Notes: a model not told the origin generated them from the sequence alone. DNA of 64,000 nt from Aphrocallistes beatrix (GCA_963281255.1 OY725488.1:558001-622000); one strand, 5' to 3'; numbered from the stretch's first letter, positions 1-12,242 are shown. Numbers and translations: made by a program.

Positions 1-33
1 AGTACATGGGGGTTTTATTTTATTTATTGCCAG

Positions 34-3000
34 ATGCTGAAATAGTTGGTCGGTGTAAGATAACTTGCCAACTGACACCTCTTCCATTAGCTGTACAACA
101 TGCCTCTTGCTTAATAGAGTATTTATATACAGCTGTACGTGAGGATGAAACGTTGAAGGGACGTATTTATGAAGATATAAAGAACATCCCCTTTATCCCA
201 ACCTATCGAGATTCACTTTGTGAAATCTGTTCTCTGCCACTTGATGATTTCGCAGCACCTAAGGATTGCTTCCCATTCCATTTACGCCACTTGGTAACTC
301 CAAACTTTCCGTCTGCGACCGAAACAGTTAAAGATATATCAACTATCTTCCATATTTTACCACAAATTACAATTAATAATATTTTCACAGTTCTGAACAC
401 TTTAATATCAAATGCGAAGAATATCTCCACGTCTTCAGATATCAGTGAAAAGATACTCTCTCTATACAAATATCTAGCACAGATTCATGATAGTTCGGAT
501 TTAAATTTGATTGAAAGGGAACTTAGTCATAGTCCTTGGGTATTCCATCCTAAAAATGGTAAATTCTATCCTACAAATCGAGTTATCATTTCTCCTGATT
601 ATTTAGATTTCGAAAATGTATACTTGATCAGTTTTCCATATCGGGATATTTTAACTGATAAAAATTTTGAGGATTTTTTGAAGAAAATTGGAATGAAAAA
701 GGATGTAGATAATTATATGATTGTAGATTGTTTACAACGAGTTCATCAATCATTTGATAATAATCCAATTCCTGAAGATCTTGTCAAGTTCGTACTTAAG
801 CTCGTTGACTCAATCAGATATCCCATTGGAAACTCTGCTAGAGTATTTATTTTGAGCCAAATGAACATCCTCCATCCTCCATCTGAGCTCTTCGTAAGTT
901 TTTCTCCTCATTTAGAAGAATTTTTAACTTCAGAAAATTCAGAAAAATCCGTTCACTGCGCTATTCATCCTCGCCGAGCGTATGAGTTAGGTGCGAAGCT
1001 GTCTGAAGAATTATTTTCTGACAGTTTCGAATTTGGGCTTGAAGAGAAAATAACTGATCGAATTCAGAATTTGATTAGAGAGATGCCGATGAGTTCTCTT
1101 GTTAAAGAATTGATTCAGAATGCAGAAGATGCCCAAGCCGAAGAAATTCTCTTTATCTTGGATGATCAAGATTATAGTAAATTCGATTCTAAACTTTGTC
1201 TCGCAAATGAAATATTTCCTGAATGGAAGAAACTTAACTCGTTTCCATCTCTATGTGTCTACAATAATAGAGGTTTTTCTGCAGAAGATCTTAAAGGAAT
1301 TCAGACCCTGAGTGTGGGCGGGAAAACCGGAGAAAGGGAGAGTATTGGAAAGTTTGGCTTAGGATTCAGTTCAGTGTATCGAATTACAGACGCACCAACA
1401 TTTATTACCTCTAAAGATGGCAAAGAGGGTCTAACTTTTTGTTGTTTCGATCCTTACCTTAAATACACTGTAAGTTCGTCAAGAATTGGCAGTAGGGGGA
1501 AAAGAGGTAAACGCGTTGACATTAATACCAAAGAGAATTTGGAGAAGTTTTCTGATCAGATATGTCCTTTCAAGTTTACTGCCTTTCAAGACAATCCTGA
1601 CTTGAATCTAACCAACTTATGGAATGACGGAGATTTCACTATGTTCAGACTGCCTCTTGATATTGAACTTAATTCAGATGACACTAATTCACAGAGTATG
1701 CACATTCCTTACAGGAGGCAAGAAATAAGAAAGCATTATTCTCTCAAAGAAATTAGTCAAGAGATTATAAATTGCATAAAGAACTGTCCTGAAATGCTTT
1801 TATTTTTGAAATCAGTTCAGCAGTTGAAGGTCATTAGTGTTGATAAATGTAAAAGAGTATCTCTGCACTGTTCGTTGTCTGTTGAGCGGTTAAAAGAGGG
1901 TTACTTACCAGTTCCAAACTGGCATCCTTTAAAGATTGAGGATAACTTCATGGTTGAAGTTAGGCAGATTACAATATCACAAACAAATACAAATACATAC
2001 CTCATCTATTCACTCCCTGAAGTTCCTGACAGAACAGAAGATTATTTAAGGAAAGACCAAACACTGGAGGAACATTCTAAGATATACCGCGAGGAAAAAC
2101 TTCGGAGATTTGGAGGAGTTGCAGTTTGTTTCTCTCCTTTGAAAAAGAACATGTCATCGAAATTATTTACATTTTTACCTCTTGACACGTGCTACTTTCC
2201 AGTCCACATAAACGCACCTTTGATCCTGGATTCCTCTCGGCAAAATGTCCACAGTAGAGGAGAGGATTGGGAAGACAGTTGGCACTCTTCAGTTGTAAAG
2301 TTTATCATTGCTCCTCTGTATGCCATGCTTTTACTAGACCTACGTTACCCTTCTGAAGCAATTCAATATACTCCTGGTGATGAACCAAAATATTTTAGAT
2401 GGTATTATTCTCTATTCCCAAATAGAGTCACAAATTCTAAAATTTTGTCTCAAACTAGTCAAGAGTTGTATAATCTTTTCCACCAATCTAATCAACGCAT
2501 ATTGTTAGCTCATGATTTTGATATTTCGGAAGAAAGGAAATGGTACCATTTACATGAACCTAATTGTGGTATTTTTAAGCCTTCTACTTTCTTTTGCTTT
2601 CCTAATCAAGAGAACAGAGGGGATCTAGATCAGAGTGTTTACATAGATTTCAATAATAGAGAAGATCAAATCCGTAAATATCTTGTTTTGATTCAATACC
2701 CGCTTACTTTTGCTCCCTGCGAGATTCTGCCAGCATTTGAGCCTCCTCTTACGCGATTGGATCAGTGTAAACTCATCACGTATCTTCAAAACAATCCAAC
2801 GAAATTGTTCAAACGAAATGACACTATTAATCTCGAACATTCAATTCTCAAGTTTGAAGAAATACAAACTATTTTAGAGTTCATCTTGAGAGCTGAAAAT
2901 AAGGATTTAGAATGTGAAATTATTCCTTTGCGAGTTGATATTAAAAATAATCTGCGTTGTTTTAGTAGAGACAAGCCTTCTTTTCAATCACATTACGCTT

Positions 3001-6000
3001 CTCTACTGCCACATCGAAACGAAGATTTTGTTTCCGACAGCTATAACTCGAATATTTTGTCCAGATTGCGTGTGTTAGGTTTTGTCAAGAGTTTAGATGT
3101 GAATTATCTTGCAGAATATTTGAAATTGGACATTGAACCTTCTCAATGCAAATTATTTTGGCGTTTTGCACTAGAAAATGAACTGAATAAAGAGGAGCTG
3201 ATGAAGTTTGCAGAAAACAAACTTGTACCATTGGGAAATTCCTCATTCTATCCAATGAAATTTCTGAAATATGTGCTCACTAGAACACTTGAAATGAATG
3301 ATTGTGTCTTGTTCAGTGCACTGAGTAAATTGGGATGTCACATTCTATCACTACAAGGCTTTGGTGATCATTCTAGGGAGTCATTGATTATACCGATTAC
3401 TTCTTTATTTGATAGTATTGCCATATCTGTCTCCCGTCCTCCAGGAACAATCCTAGGTTCTCTGGAAATAGCAAACCCACATTGCTTGTCTGTTTCTTTG
3501 GAGGCAGGTGAAGCTTGCATACTATTGCAAATACTATCTCTACTTCAAAATATTATTGAGTCCTTGACAATTGAACAGCTACATTTAATTTCTTTGCTTA
3601 AAATATTTGAAACCCATTCTGGAGTCTATCATTCTCTATCTGAGTGTAGAATCTGTTTTGTGAGTATAGACAGTCTCCAAATAGGTCCTGTAGTGCTGAA
3701 TACACTCCTAAAGAAATATGGTTTGATTGTATTTAAGTCCAATACTACCCGGCTCCTGAATCCATTGTGTCAAGTCCTCAGAAAGGATATCATACACGTT
3801 AATGACCTACTTTTGAAATACATTTTTAAATTCATTGCAGAAATCCCATTAGAAGAGCAAAAATATATCATAACTTATTTGTCAGGTTTGGTTGCTAGAA
3901 ATGGCGGACAAATTAGTATTTTGATTAGTTCTCTAGCTGAGATCCCTTTTATTTCTATTGATAATCGACTCTATAAAGTTAAACAGTTATATGACTCAGA
4001 AATTATTTTTATCCGTACTTTTTTACCTCATCTTTCTCTCCCTGAAACTTGGGAAAAAAGTCATTTTGGTGAATTGTTCACTAAACTTGGGTTAAACAAA
4101 CAAGTTTCTTTGGAATGTATTTTTCAAATAGCGAAGTCTTTATCACAACCTCAACAAAAAAACTTGCCAATATTACTAAAAGAACTATCTCGTGCTCTAA
4201 ACAGAATACATTGGAGTGAGATAGATAGTGATACCTACTCCATATTGGAGAGGATTAGAGAGGTCAAGTTCCTTCCATCGTGGAAGAGAGATCGTATCAC
4301 AGAGGATCATGTAACGGATGTAACGGAGATAGTAGGTAGGTTCTGTGACGCCCAGCAGTATGAGTACCAGGATTGCTGCTGCACTACTGCTTATATACAC
4401 ACTTTTTCTTTCGATTTCCCTCCTGAATCTCTCCAATATCTTAACATTATTATTGATCCCAAACCTGAAATCGTAATGGGCCATCTCAAAGCTATATCTG
4501 ATCAGATAGAAAATCAATCGCTAATTGATAATCCAAATTGGGCTGAGGAATATTTCAAATCGCCAATTGATATCCCGAATGGGTATCAGAAATATTTCAA
4601 ATCATCATATATATATTTGGAGAAATGTAAAGACAATAATTTAGACGATTTTCGTAGACTACGTTGTATTTTGTGGGGAAACAAGCTATATTACCCAATT
4701 AATATGTTATTCACCTCTAACCAAGAACTTTCTCCACATATTATTCAGATTCCTCCAAAGTTAGCAGCAGAATATCCTAGTTTTATGGCTAGAATAGGTG
4801 TAATGGAAAGAGCTGATTATACTCATTTTGCTTTTGTTTTATTTAAAATACACTCGTGCTCCAAAGGTAATTTAGTTAGCAGTGGTTTGTTTGATCAGGC
4901 TGTGGTTGTATTCAATAATCTAATCAAAGATCTAAGAAAACTGAACACTCCAAACCCTCCACCAGATCTGGATCTTGCCTTCACATTCCTTTTAACAATG
5001 AATTCTGAATTACACCCGAGTACGAAAGTAATATATGTTGACAATCCATCTCTCTTATCTAGAGCGAACAAACTGAAAATTAATTTAAACATTTTAAACA
5101 CTCTTGAAGCAGATGAAAAGAAATCTTGCGTACCACCATCCTGTCTTCGATTAAAAAAGTTGAGCGAAATATTGAAAGAGAAATTAAATCCTTCGTTCGA
5201 AATAAGACAACCTACTGATCTAAACAGACTTCTGAAAGAATTGATTTGCTCTTCTAACTTTCATCGGCTCTTACGCAGGTTGTATTATCATTTAACTAAA
5301 AAGGACTTAGAACATCTTTTTTTGAAGAATGGTGAAATTTATTTAAAAGATGAAAATAACTCCTTAAATCCTCCAGCTGGTTATTATTCGGTTTGCAAAA
5401 TTCTTCAAAATCTTGAAGTAATCTCAATAAAGCGAATAGATCTTTTACTTGTACATAGTACCTATGGTAAAACGTTTTCACTGCCCGATGCCTGCAGTTG
5501 CTATATGGATAAAGATTGCTTATATTTATCAGATCTTCGCTCAATGAGTCATTATATACTCGGAGAGATTGCATTCCTTATTAACGGATACCTAGGAAAT
5601 ATTTTTAAAGAAATCTCCAGCAGTTTTGAGTTGTGCTTTAAGGCCGCACCAAGTGAATTGATGGAGATAATGAATAAACTGGATGAATACAATATCATTC
5701 GAGACCCCTGGCCATTACCCGCAGAACTAGATCCCAATATAACAGTTGCTAGAGGACACAGTGGTCACTCATTTTCTGGTTCCTTCGGGGCGCCAACTCG
5801 TCCAAGGCCTGAGAGCATTTCTCTCGGAGAGCCTGATATCCCGGCAGCTAAGCTTGCTATCAAGATATCACAATGTGATCTCCTTGCTGCCGAGAAGTTA
5901 ATATCAAAATGTGAACACAATAACTACGTATTCCCTGCTCATGCATGCTTCTTGTGTTTTGAATCTCTTTTGAAGACCTTCAGATCTCTCCTTCATCTTA

Positions 6001-7317
6001 TGGGATCTAGCGATAGGCTCACGAGGGTGCGTGACATGCGGAAACATCTGAAATTTGTAAAAATTGTTTTATCAAAAATTACTCTTCCACATGTTTACCA
6101 AGATATAGAGAATCTGACACTCCCTCTACTAAATTACGACATTGATACAGGTGACGCATCCACAGTATTTCTACCAACTATTGGTATTGGTTGCTTAATT
6201 CCACACCAAATTTTCTCTCTTTCTCAAGCAAATCAGGCTATTCAAAATGCTAAGGAAGTGATGCTATTATTAATGCAGAATTTTCCCGTTCTGAATGCTG
6301 CTCTTCTCTCTGAGGATGACCTTATACTCTCTGGCTCTGAACCGGCGATCCTTATGGCTATTCGTAATGGTAAGTAGACACACATAGATATATACGTAGA
6401 TAGGTAGAGTTGGTTTTGTTGTTTAAGGCCAGGTGTAGTGACACTCACTTATGCTAATTTCCCCGATCAATCCAGTTTCTCAATTAAAAGCATCAAACAA
6501 AATTTTCACACCTTGTAGATGTTCTTGTAGAGCTGCACACTTCTGTCGATTGACATGTTTATATTCTATTGCCATCTCTGCGATTTTTTGACGTCTAAAA
6601 CACCTGTATTTGAATTAGCACTGTTTAGTGTCACTAAAAATAAATTATTATTCATATTTACTCAAATGAATCGCTCAAATTTTTTTCTATTTTAGTATGT
6701 ATATGTCATTAATAATTATCACATTTCCTATTTTAATAGTTGACATAAATGACGAATTTTGTTTGTCCCCTCTCTCTCATGACTGTGAAGAATTTGGGGA
6801 GATATCGAGGAGATTCTTTGAATCAATGCCAGACGCATCAATCAAATCAATCAAGAAGATCCATAACCTTCCTTGTTGGAAAGCATTTAAAGATAATGTT
6901 ATTCGTGAATTTAAAAAGCACGGAGATAGTTGTCTTAACTTCAAATTTCTTTTTCACGGAACAGGTGATCACCGACCGGAAGAGATTGCAAGGAATGGGG
7001 TGGGATTTGATCTTCGATATGCCCAAGGAGGACTGTGGGGCTGTGGAATATACTTTGCTTATAATTCATCTTATTCGCATCACAACTATTGCAAGCCATC
7101 AGGAGATGGTACCTTTTGTTTGATTGCAGCATCAGTTTTTGTTGGTTATTCTAAAGAAATGGAAGAAAATAGAGGCATTACATCTCCTCCTTTGATTCTG
7201 AATAGTTGCGAGAGATACCACACTGTACAGGGTAGGCGAAATGATGAGGTAATTCATACGATTTACCAAAGCTGCATGGCCTACCCAGCATATATAATAA
7301 CATATAAGCCCAGCTAA
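34..7317 (+). CDS. Sacsin-like ATPase with HEPN-like segment fused to a PARP catalytic domain (5' partial)
   Basis: Two exons are visible, 34-6369 and 6740-7317. The first base of a glycine-position codon (6369) joins TT (6740-6741), so the frame is kept. Position 33 closes a pyrimidine-rich tract ending CAG, so the gene continues to the left and the ATG at 6 is probably intronic. The large exon has a GHKL/HSP90-like ATP fold of the sacsin type: ELIQNAEDA (about 1107-1133), a GKFGLGFSSVYR glycine-rich loop (about 1348-1383) and a downstream FPLHIN-like segment with LDSSRQNV (about 2190-2255). The segment about 5850-6030 resembles a HEPN helical bundle, as at the C-terminus of human sacsin; no DnaJ domain was seen. 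The last exon is a PARP-type ADP-ribosyltransferase: FHGT (6953-6964), GCGIYFA (about 7039-7059) and PAYIITY near the end. The family suggests a chaperone-like or RNA/NAD-linked innate function; this is inference. The alternative is two separate genes, but the phase match favours one. Confidence 0.75.
6370..6739 (+). other. Intron joining the sacsin/HEPN exon to the PARP exon
   Basis: A strong donor (G|GTAAGT at 6370) follows codon AAT. An acceptor (TTTTAATAG, ending 6739) precedes TTGACATAAATGAC. It is a phase 1 intron of 370 nt. A second AG at 6695 lies in a pyrimidine-rich tract but would lead to a stop within a few codons, so 6739 is preferred. Without splicing the first exon reaches a stop three bases past the donor sequence (6375-6377), giving a short read-through form that lacks PARP. 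Confidence 0.7.
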
Positions 7318-7613
7318 ATAATTCTATATTGCATATCTTTGTAGGTCCAGTAGGAATTTCTTCTAATTTTACAACATTTTATATTATTTTATGTCAATGT
7401 TTAGTATTTTTCATTGCGACATTTTACACTAAATTTTGTTATTCGACGTATTAGTTTATTACATAGCTTATAACTTTCTAGTTCTTAGCCCTGTTTGTTC
7501 TGAAATCCTGGTTGCATTTCTGGGGTATAGTGATAACAAAATAAGTTATTTGATCCTAGCTCTTATAAATATTTGTCTAATCATTTAGGAAATAGCATTA
7601 TATATTTTTCGTG
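7318..7613. other. Spacer between the PARP exon and the LRR gene
   Basis: AT-rich, about 300 bases. It should contain the 3' UTR of the upstream gene and the 5' UTR of the next. No canonical AATAAA was found in it. An AG at 7587-7588 after a short pyrimidine run could be a 5' UTR acceptor of the LRR gene. Confidence 0.4.
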
Positions 7614-9164
7614 ATGGTACGCAAACTTCATGATATTTGTATCTTAACTATCGAACTGAACTTAAAGTACATAACCAATATAAGGAAAAAGCTTCCTGGT
7701 TATCTGAAAGAACTTCTTCTCTTTCGACTTTCCCTCCATTCTCATCTCAATACTAGTTTGCAACACTACGTGACATACAATCTCTTTTCTGATACGCTAA
7801 AGCATCTCGACTTCAGTAATTGTAATCAGGTGACAAATAATTTATTCACGCTCTTGACTGCTTGCGAATGCAAATTAACTAGCTTCTCCATCGACAACAG
7901 CAAGGGATTTAGTTCTGATGGGCTAGCAGGTTTTCTAGCTTCACAGAATGAATTAGAATGTTTGACTATAAAAAGACTGCACACATTGTTACAACCAGAT
8001 GTCTTTTTTGAAAAAATTCGATCTGACAAGCTGCGTAAGCTTTCTCTGAATTATTGCGATTTCTTCACTGATCAGTTGCTTATATCCATCGCATCCTTTT
8101 GCCCTGGTATATCCAAACTGCAACTGGAGAGAATGAAGCGCATAACGGATGCAGGCATTGTTGGCTTTGTAAATAAGATACATCATGGGAAACTGGAAAT
8201 ATTGGAGCTACGCAAGATGTATACCATCTCAAGTGAATCAATATTTTCCATTGCTGCCTGTTCTCCTAACCTTGAAACACTTTACATTCCGAATTGTACT
8301 AAAGTCTCCCTGGAATCGATCTTTGCAATTTTAACCAGTTGTCCCAAACTTGGCGTTCTGTACATCCCTATAACTGCTAGCTTCATTAGTCCTACCACAG
8401 ATAAGATATTGGCCGCTACGTGGAATAGTGTTCATACCCTTAATATCTGTGGAAATGACATTCACTCTGCATCCATGCTTAAATTTCCTTTGTCGTTTCC
8501 CAATATGAAGAATTTTTACTTTGGAGGAGGGTCAGGGATTGATAACTCAACCTTTGATAAGCTTCTGAGTAGTTTCAATCAATTAACAACGTTAGATTGT
8601 ATGTACTTTATGGATGCTGACGAAGAGACTTCTTCTTTGATAGCAAGTCATTGCCAATTTCTGGAATGCTTAGCAATCGGAGCATGGAGACAGAGTGTAG
8701 ACGGGCTTCTCCCTTTGTTTCAAGACAAAAGAGCACTCAAGTTCACTAGCATTGAGCTCACAGGGTGCAAAAATACATCTTCCAAAGTTCTTAACTCAAT
8801 GATCGGAAACTGCAAAAATTTACAATATTTGTATCTTCGAGGAGTTCTTGCTGTTGACGATCAAACGGTTTTTGATATTGCAAATAACCTCAAACAGATT
8901 AAAAAGATAAGCTTTCGCGGTTGTACACACATCACTCTGGAGGAGAGTTTAATTGAAATGGTGTTACAGTGCAAGATGCTGGTAATGATCGGGGTACCCG
9001 GACTGAGGTGTGTAGGGGACAGTCTCATTCACGTGATGGCTGATAACCTGTTCCATCTAGAAGAACTCTACGTCGACGGGTGTAATGCGATCAGTGAGAA
9101 GGCTCTAGAGTACCTCCGAATCCAGACTACGTGTCCTCTATACATTGAACATAAACTGATTTAG
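7614..9164 (+). CDS. Leucine-rich-repeat protein with N-terminal BC-box/Cul2-box-like motif (ZYG11/ZER1-like receptor)
   Basis: Single-exon frame of 516 residues. An in-frame TAG lies at 7593, so the ATG at 7614 is the first usable start. The body is a chain of cysteine-type leucine-rich repeats of about 25-28 residues (LKHLDFSNCNQVT, LRKLSLNYCDFFTD, LETLYIPNCTKVS, LEELYVDGCNAIS and more), as in FBXL/AMN1 and ZYG11-family proteins. The N-terminus reads KLHDICILTI, which fits the Elongin BC-box pattern L-xxx-C-xxx-hydrophobic. It is followed about 15 residues later by KLPGYLKELL, which fits a Cul2-box (hydrophobic-P-xx-hydrophobic). No F-box was recognised. The likely role is substrate receptor of a Cullin2 E3 ubiquitin ligase. 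The LRR fold is seen directly; the ligase role is inferred from the short motifs. Confidence 0.75.
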   Translation: MVRKLHDICILTIELNLKYITNIRKKLPGYLKELLLFRLSLHSHLNTSLQHYVTYNLFSDTLKHLDFSNCNQVTNNLFTLLTACECKLTSFSIDNSKGFSSDGLAGFLASQNELECLTIKRLHTLLQPDVFFEKIRSDKLRKLSLNYCDFFTDQLLISIASFCPGISKLQLERMKRITDAGIVGFVNKIHHGKLEILELRKMYTISSESIFSIAACSPNLETLYIPNCTKVSLESIFAILTSCPKLGVLYIPITASFISPTTDKILAATWNSVHTLNICGNDIHSASMLKFPLSFPNMKNFYFGGGSGIDNSTFDKLLSSFNQLTTLDCMYFMDADEETSSLIASHCQFLECLAIGAWRQSVDGLLPLFQDKRALKFTSIELTGCKNTSSKVLNSMIGNCKNLQYLYLRGVLAVDDQTVFDIANNLKQIKKISFRGCTHITLEESLIEMVLQCKMLVMIGVPGLRCVGDSLIHVMADNLFHLEELYVDGCNAISEKALEYLRIQTTCPLYIEHKLI

Positions 9165-9387
9165 ATTTTGTAGTAAGTATGTATGTATTTATTTATGATT
9201 GTTTGACTCGGAATTAATTAATTTGTAGATATACTTGTTGTATGGATAATAGGCTTGTTATTTCGGTTTAGTGATTTACAGGATAGAATAACGATAACTG
9301 TCTAATATACGTATAGTGGTGGAGTTCGTAGCAATAGTTTTTTGTTCAATATAGCTTGCTGATATGCTAATTTGCTATTATGGAGCA

Positions 9388-9393
9388 AATAAA
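9388..9393 (+). terminator. Polyadenylation signal of the LRR gene
   Basis: AATAAA about 225 nt after the stop codon at 9164 and the first canonical hexamer downstream, so a plausible 3' end signal. Confidence 0.5.
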
Positions 9394-10826
9394 TAGATAT
9401 TCAAGACCTGATAACTAGCTATATGGGTGGACTCCCAGTACTCGGATATAAGATGCCTTCTTTTCAATTTACTAAGTGAATATATGAAGCAGCCTATCAC
9501 TCGAAATTTTCTATGACATTCAGAATTGTGAATATTACTCGAGCTTGATGTCATTTAAAATCTGAACTCCATCAAGGTCAGTTGAATTATTTATTTTATA
9601 ATAATATAACCTGAAGATACTGAGTACAATCCCCATTGTTAATTTTGAAACACTTACTAATGATTTTTATTTCTACACACAGTAGGAGTACTTGATATCT
9701 ATTCGCACAATGCCTCCTTATTCTGAACACATTTTACTGAGCTCTGAGTGTTTAATCGCAGTCGTACGAATCCGGATGGAATGAATAAAAACGCTTCTTT
9801 TAATATAAAGCAATTAAAACAGAGTTTGATAGCAGTGTATCTTTTCGTTGGAAGTATGCTCTGCTAGATTCTCTGTCTACCTGAGTAGACAATTTAGTTG
9901 TGGTTGGCTTATCAGAGGATTTACTTCTTCAGTGACTAGTCTCAATTTTAATTAGTACCCGAGTGTCTCAGTATGAAATCCTTAATTACTTATTATTAAA
10001 ATAATATTCAGAATATTATTATTTCGTGTTTCAAGCAATATGGCTTGTCATATCACAATGCTCAGCACATTAGTAATGCAGATTTTGATATAACGAACGA
10101 TTGATCACATTTCCAAGTAGGGATTCAACATTTCCTTTCAGGTCGTTCCACTATGCAGCGTGAATCTCTAATATTGATCGGAACTCTAATGATATAATCA
10201 TTCGATTGTCTTCTTTTCAAAATCCGAGAAATTGTTTTGAGAAATATTCAGAATATTATTGATCTTGAATTAATTTTACAAACAACATACTACGTTAACA
10301 GTGATAGCTGTATTGCGACATGATCCCTTAGTTGATGTGATTCTAATATTTTAAACTATATCTTCCAGAATGAGTAGTCATACTGGACGTCTCTTGAGCC
10401 AATATACATAGAGAGTTTTTGCTTAGTTGCACACGCCCTAAGTCGTTTGACAATCCCCGAATTAAACTATACTGACCTGGATACTGTTACTTAATTCTCC
10501 TGGCGATGAAACCTACTTATTCTATATCAAGTTATAGCTGTGTACGAACTCCATTTTATTATCAATAAATTAGTCCAATTGAGAGGACTGATAAGTTTTA
10601 GAGGGTGTATATCACGTTGCAGATCTTGGATTTAATAATTAATTAATTCGAACAACCCGGCACCCATTCCTCTATGTATTGCTGTAGCATTAGCTGCCGA
10701 TCAAATAACCTAATAGGAGATAGGTCTAAGCTCATTTTATACTATGCAGTGAAGTTGACTCTACACTTAATAGATTTGTCTAAGCACGTACTATCTAAAT
10801 ATACAGGGCTTCTACTCTGTAATCAT
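9394..10826. other. Intergenic stretch without recognisable genes
   Basis: About 1.4 kb of AT-rich sequence. No open frame of useful length, no tRNA-like boxes and no clear terminal inverted repeats were seen. Its right end should contain the proximal promoter of the RING/B-box gene. Confidence 0.5.
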
Positions 10827-10834
10827 TATAAAAG
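10827..10834 (+). promoter_or_regulatory. TATA box of the RING/B-box gene
   Basis: TATAAAAG lies about 50 nt upstream of the ATG at 10880. A start site 25-30 nt downstream would give a 5' UTR of only about 20-25 nt, compact like the intronless gene itself. Confidence 0.5.
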
Positions 10835-10879
10835 TCTCCTAAAGCACTGATTTGCAACATTTGCAATTGCACATCAAAA

Positions 10880-12058
10880 ATGAACGCTGCTATCGATACT
10901 TGTGCCTGCTTCAACTGCAAAATAATTTCGTTCGATTGCAAAATCTTGAATTGTTGTCACTCACTGTGTGGAGAGTGCGTCAACAACTATGCATGCAATG
11001 GCACGCTTCACTGCCCGAACTGCCAAACAAACACAGATCTGACACAGCTCAGTGACAATTTCGTTCTCTCTGAAGTGATGAATGCTCTGCAATTTGACAA
11101 TAAGTTCCAAGCAGGAAAGAAGTGCAGTAATTGCAGTTCCATTTTCCCATCTAAAGCACTTTACTATTGCATTGAATGCAGGAAACTACTCTGCGCTCAC
11201 GATTACAGTAAGCATCAGCAGACCTGTGTACCACTTCATCATCATGTTGTGAAAAACGATAGAAAGAACCCGCCTCAAACTGTTTCCGATTTCATGTGCC
11301 GCCACACCAGAAAGGCTAACCTCTACTGTCTCTGCAACAGCCAAGCTATATGCCGGTACTGCGCTAAGAAAGATCACACGGGACACGAATACGTAGCATT
11401 AGCCGATTTTCATCGAGATCGTATGGATGAACTGACAAAGAAATTGCAAACGATATCGAACAAAGTGAACTCCATCAACGAATACGTGAAATCACTAGAT
11501 AAAATGAGCCGCGATCTGGATTCCTATGAGAAAAAAACGGTGTCAGATATAATTAGTTACTATGACGAGACTATACGAAACATCCAACAGCGACAGAGAC
11601 TCGAGTTGCATGATTTCTTCAGTGAAATGGAAGACCGGAAAAAAACGATTTCTAACACCATTCATCAAGCCAAGCAGCTCAAATCTTTACTCCGACAAAC
11701 TCACAAATTCATCAAATCCAGCTCCTTAATACTTCCCCCTCCTAAATTCCTCGCCAATGTTTCATTTCTTAATTCCCGAGCTGAAAGCATCATCGAGAAA
11801 ACTCAAGACTTCAACTTCAACCATCGAACAGTAATCCGTCCGTTCAATCACGAATATTACAGGGTGCCCATTCAGGAAGGTTCGGTTGATGGATCTGTAT
11901 TTTCAATAGACTCAAGTCTTGGCGTGAACAGAACCTGGTACAACAGTTCGACCTCCACTCGCAACACCGCTAGTCAAGCCGCACAACATCACTTCAACAG
12001 CATTCGCAATAATCAAATGAGGTACGCTAACAACTCTAAAGCTGCTACAGTGCTTTAG
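10880..12058 (+). CDS. RING, double B-box, coiled-coil (TRIM-like) protein without a C-terminal domain
   Basis: Intronless frame of 392 residues. The start ATG sits in a favourable AAAAATGA context. Residues about 8-50 form a RING finger with zinc ligands in CACFNC, CCHSLCGEC and CPNC. Residues about 82-120 look like a first B-box (CSNCSSIF, YYCIECRKLLC, then HHH). Residues about 137-170 are a second B-box (CRHTRKANLYC, ICRYCAKKDHTGH). A charged, heptad-rich region of about 110 residues follows (about 11400-11710) and should form the TRIM coiled coil. The last 115 residues are low in recognisable motifs, with no SPRY, NHL or filamin domain. Proteins of this layout are usually E3 ubiquitin ligases that dimerise through the coiled coil; the substrate cannot be told. 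The single exon could reflect an old retroposition. Confidence 0.9.
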   Translation: MNAAIDTCACFNCKIISFDCKILNCCHSLCGECVNNYACNGTLHCPNCQTNTDLTQLSDNFVLSEVMNALQFDNKFQAGKKCSNCSSIFPSKALYYCIECRKLLCAHDYSKHQQTCVPLHHHVVKNDRKNPPQTVSDFMCRHTRKANLYCLCNSQAICRYCAKKDHTGHEYVALADFHRDRMDELTKKLQTISNKVNSINEYVKSLDKMSRDLDSYEKKTVSDIISYYDETIRNIQQRQRLELHDFFSEMEDRKKTISNTIHQAKQLKSLLRQTHKFIKSSSLILPPPKFLANVSFLNSRAESIIEKTQDFNFNHRTVIRPFNHEYYRVPIQEGSVDGSVFSIDSSLGVNRTWYNSSTSTRNTASQAAQHHFNSIRNNQMRYANNSKAATVL

Positions 12059-12242
12059 TTGTACTTCCCTGACACTGGATTACTTGAATATCAGAATCCT
12101 GCCAATTTCATCGTCACTCATGTCAGCATCAAACTACTAATCACATAAGGATCTATTCCGTTAAATAATTTGTTTATGATAGTTATCTATTAGAAGTATG
12201 TATATTATCCATAAATTAATACATTACATTTGTACATAATGT

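Noticed and set aside
1-33. ATG at position 6 as the start of the sacsin-like protein
   Set aside because: The bases up to 33 look like a polypyrimidine tract ending in CAG, and the protein should have more sacsin-like sequence upstream. The exon most likely starts at 34.
6680-6738. Separate start of the PARP protein at the GTA/ATG cluster near 6697
   Set aside because: Those codons would encode a hydrophobic run that is really the pyrimidine-rich end of an intron. The phase-matched acceptor at 6739 explains the sequence better.
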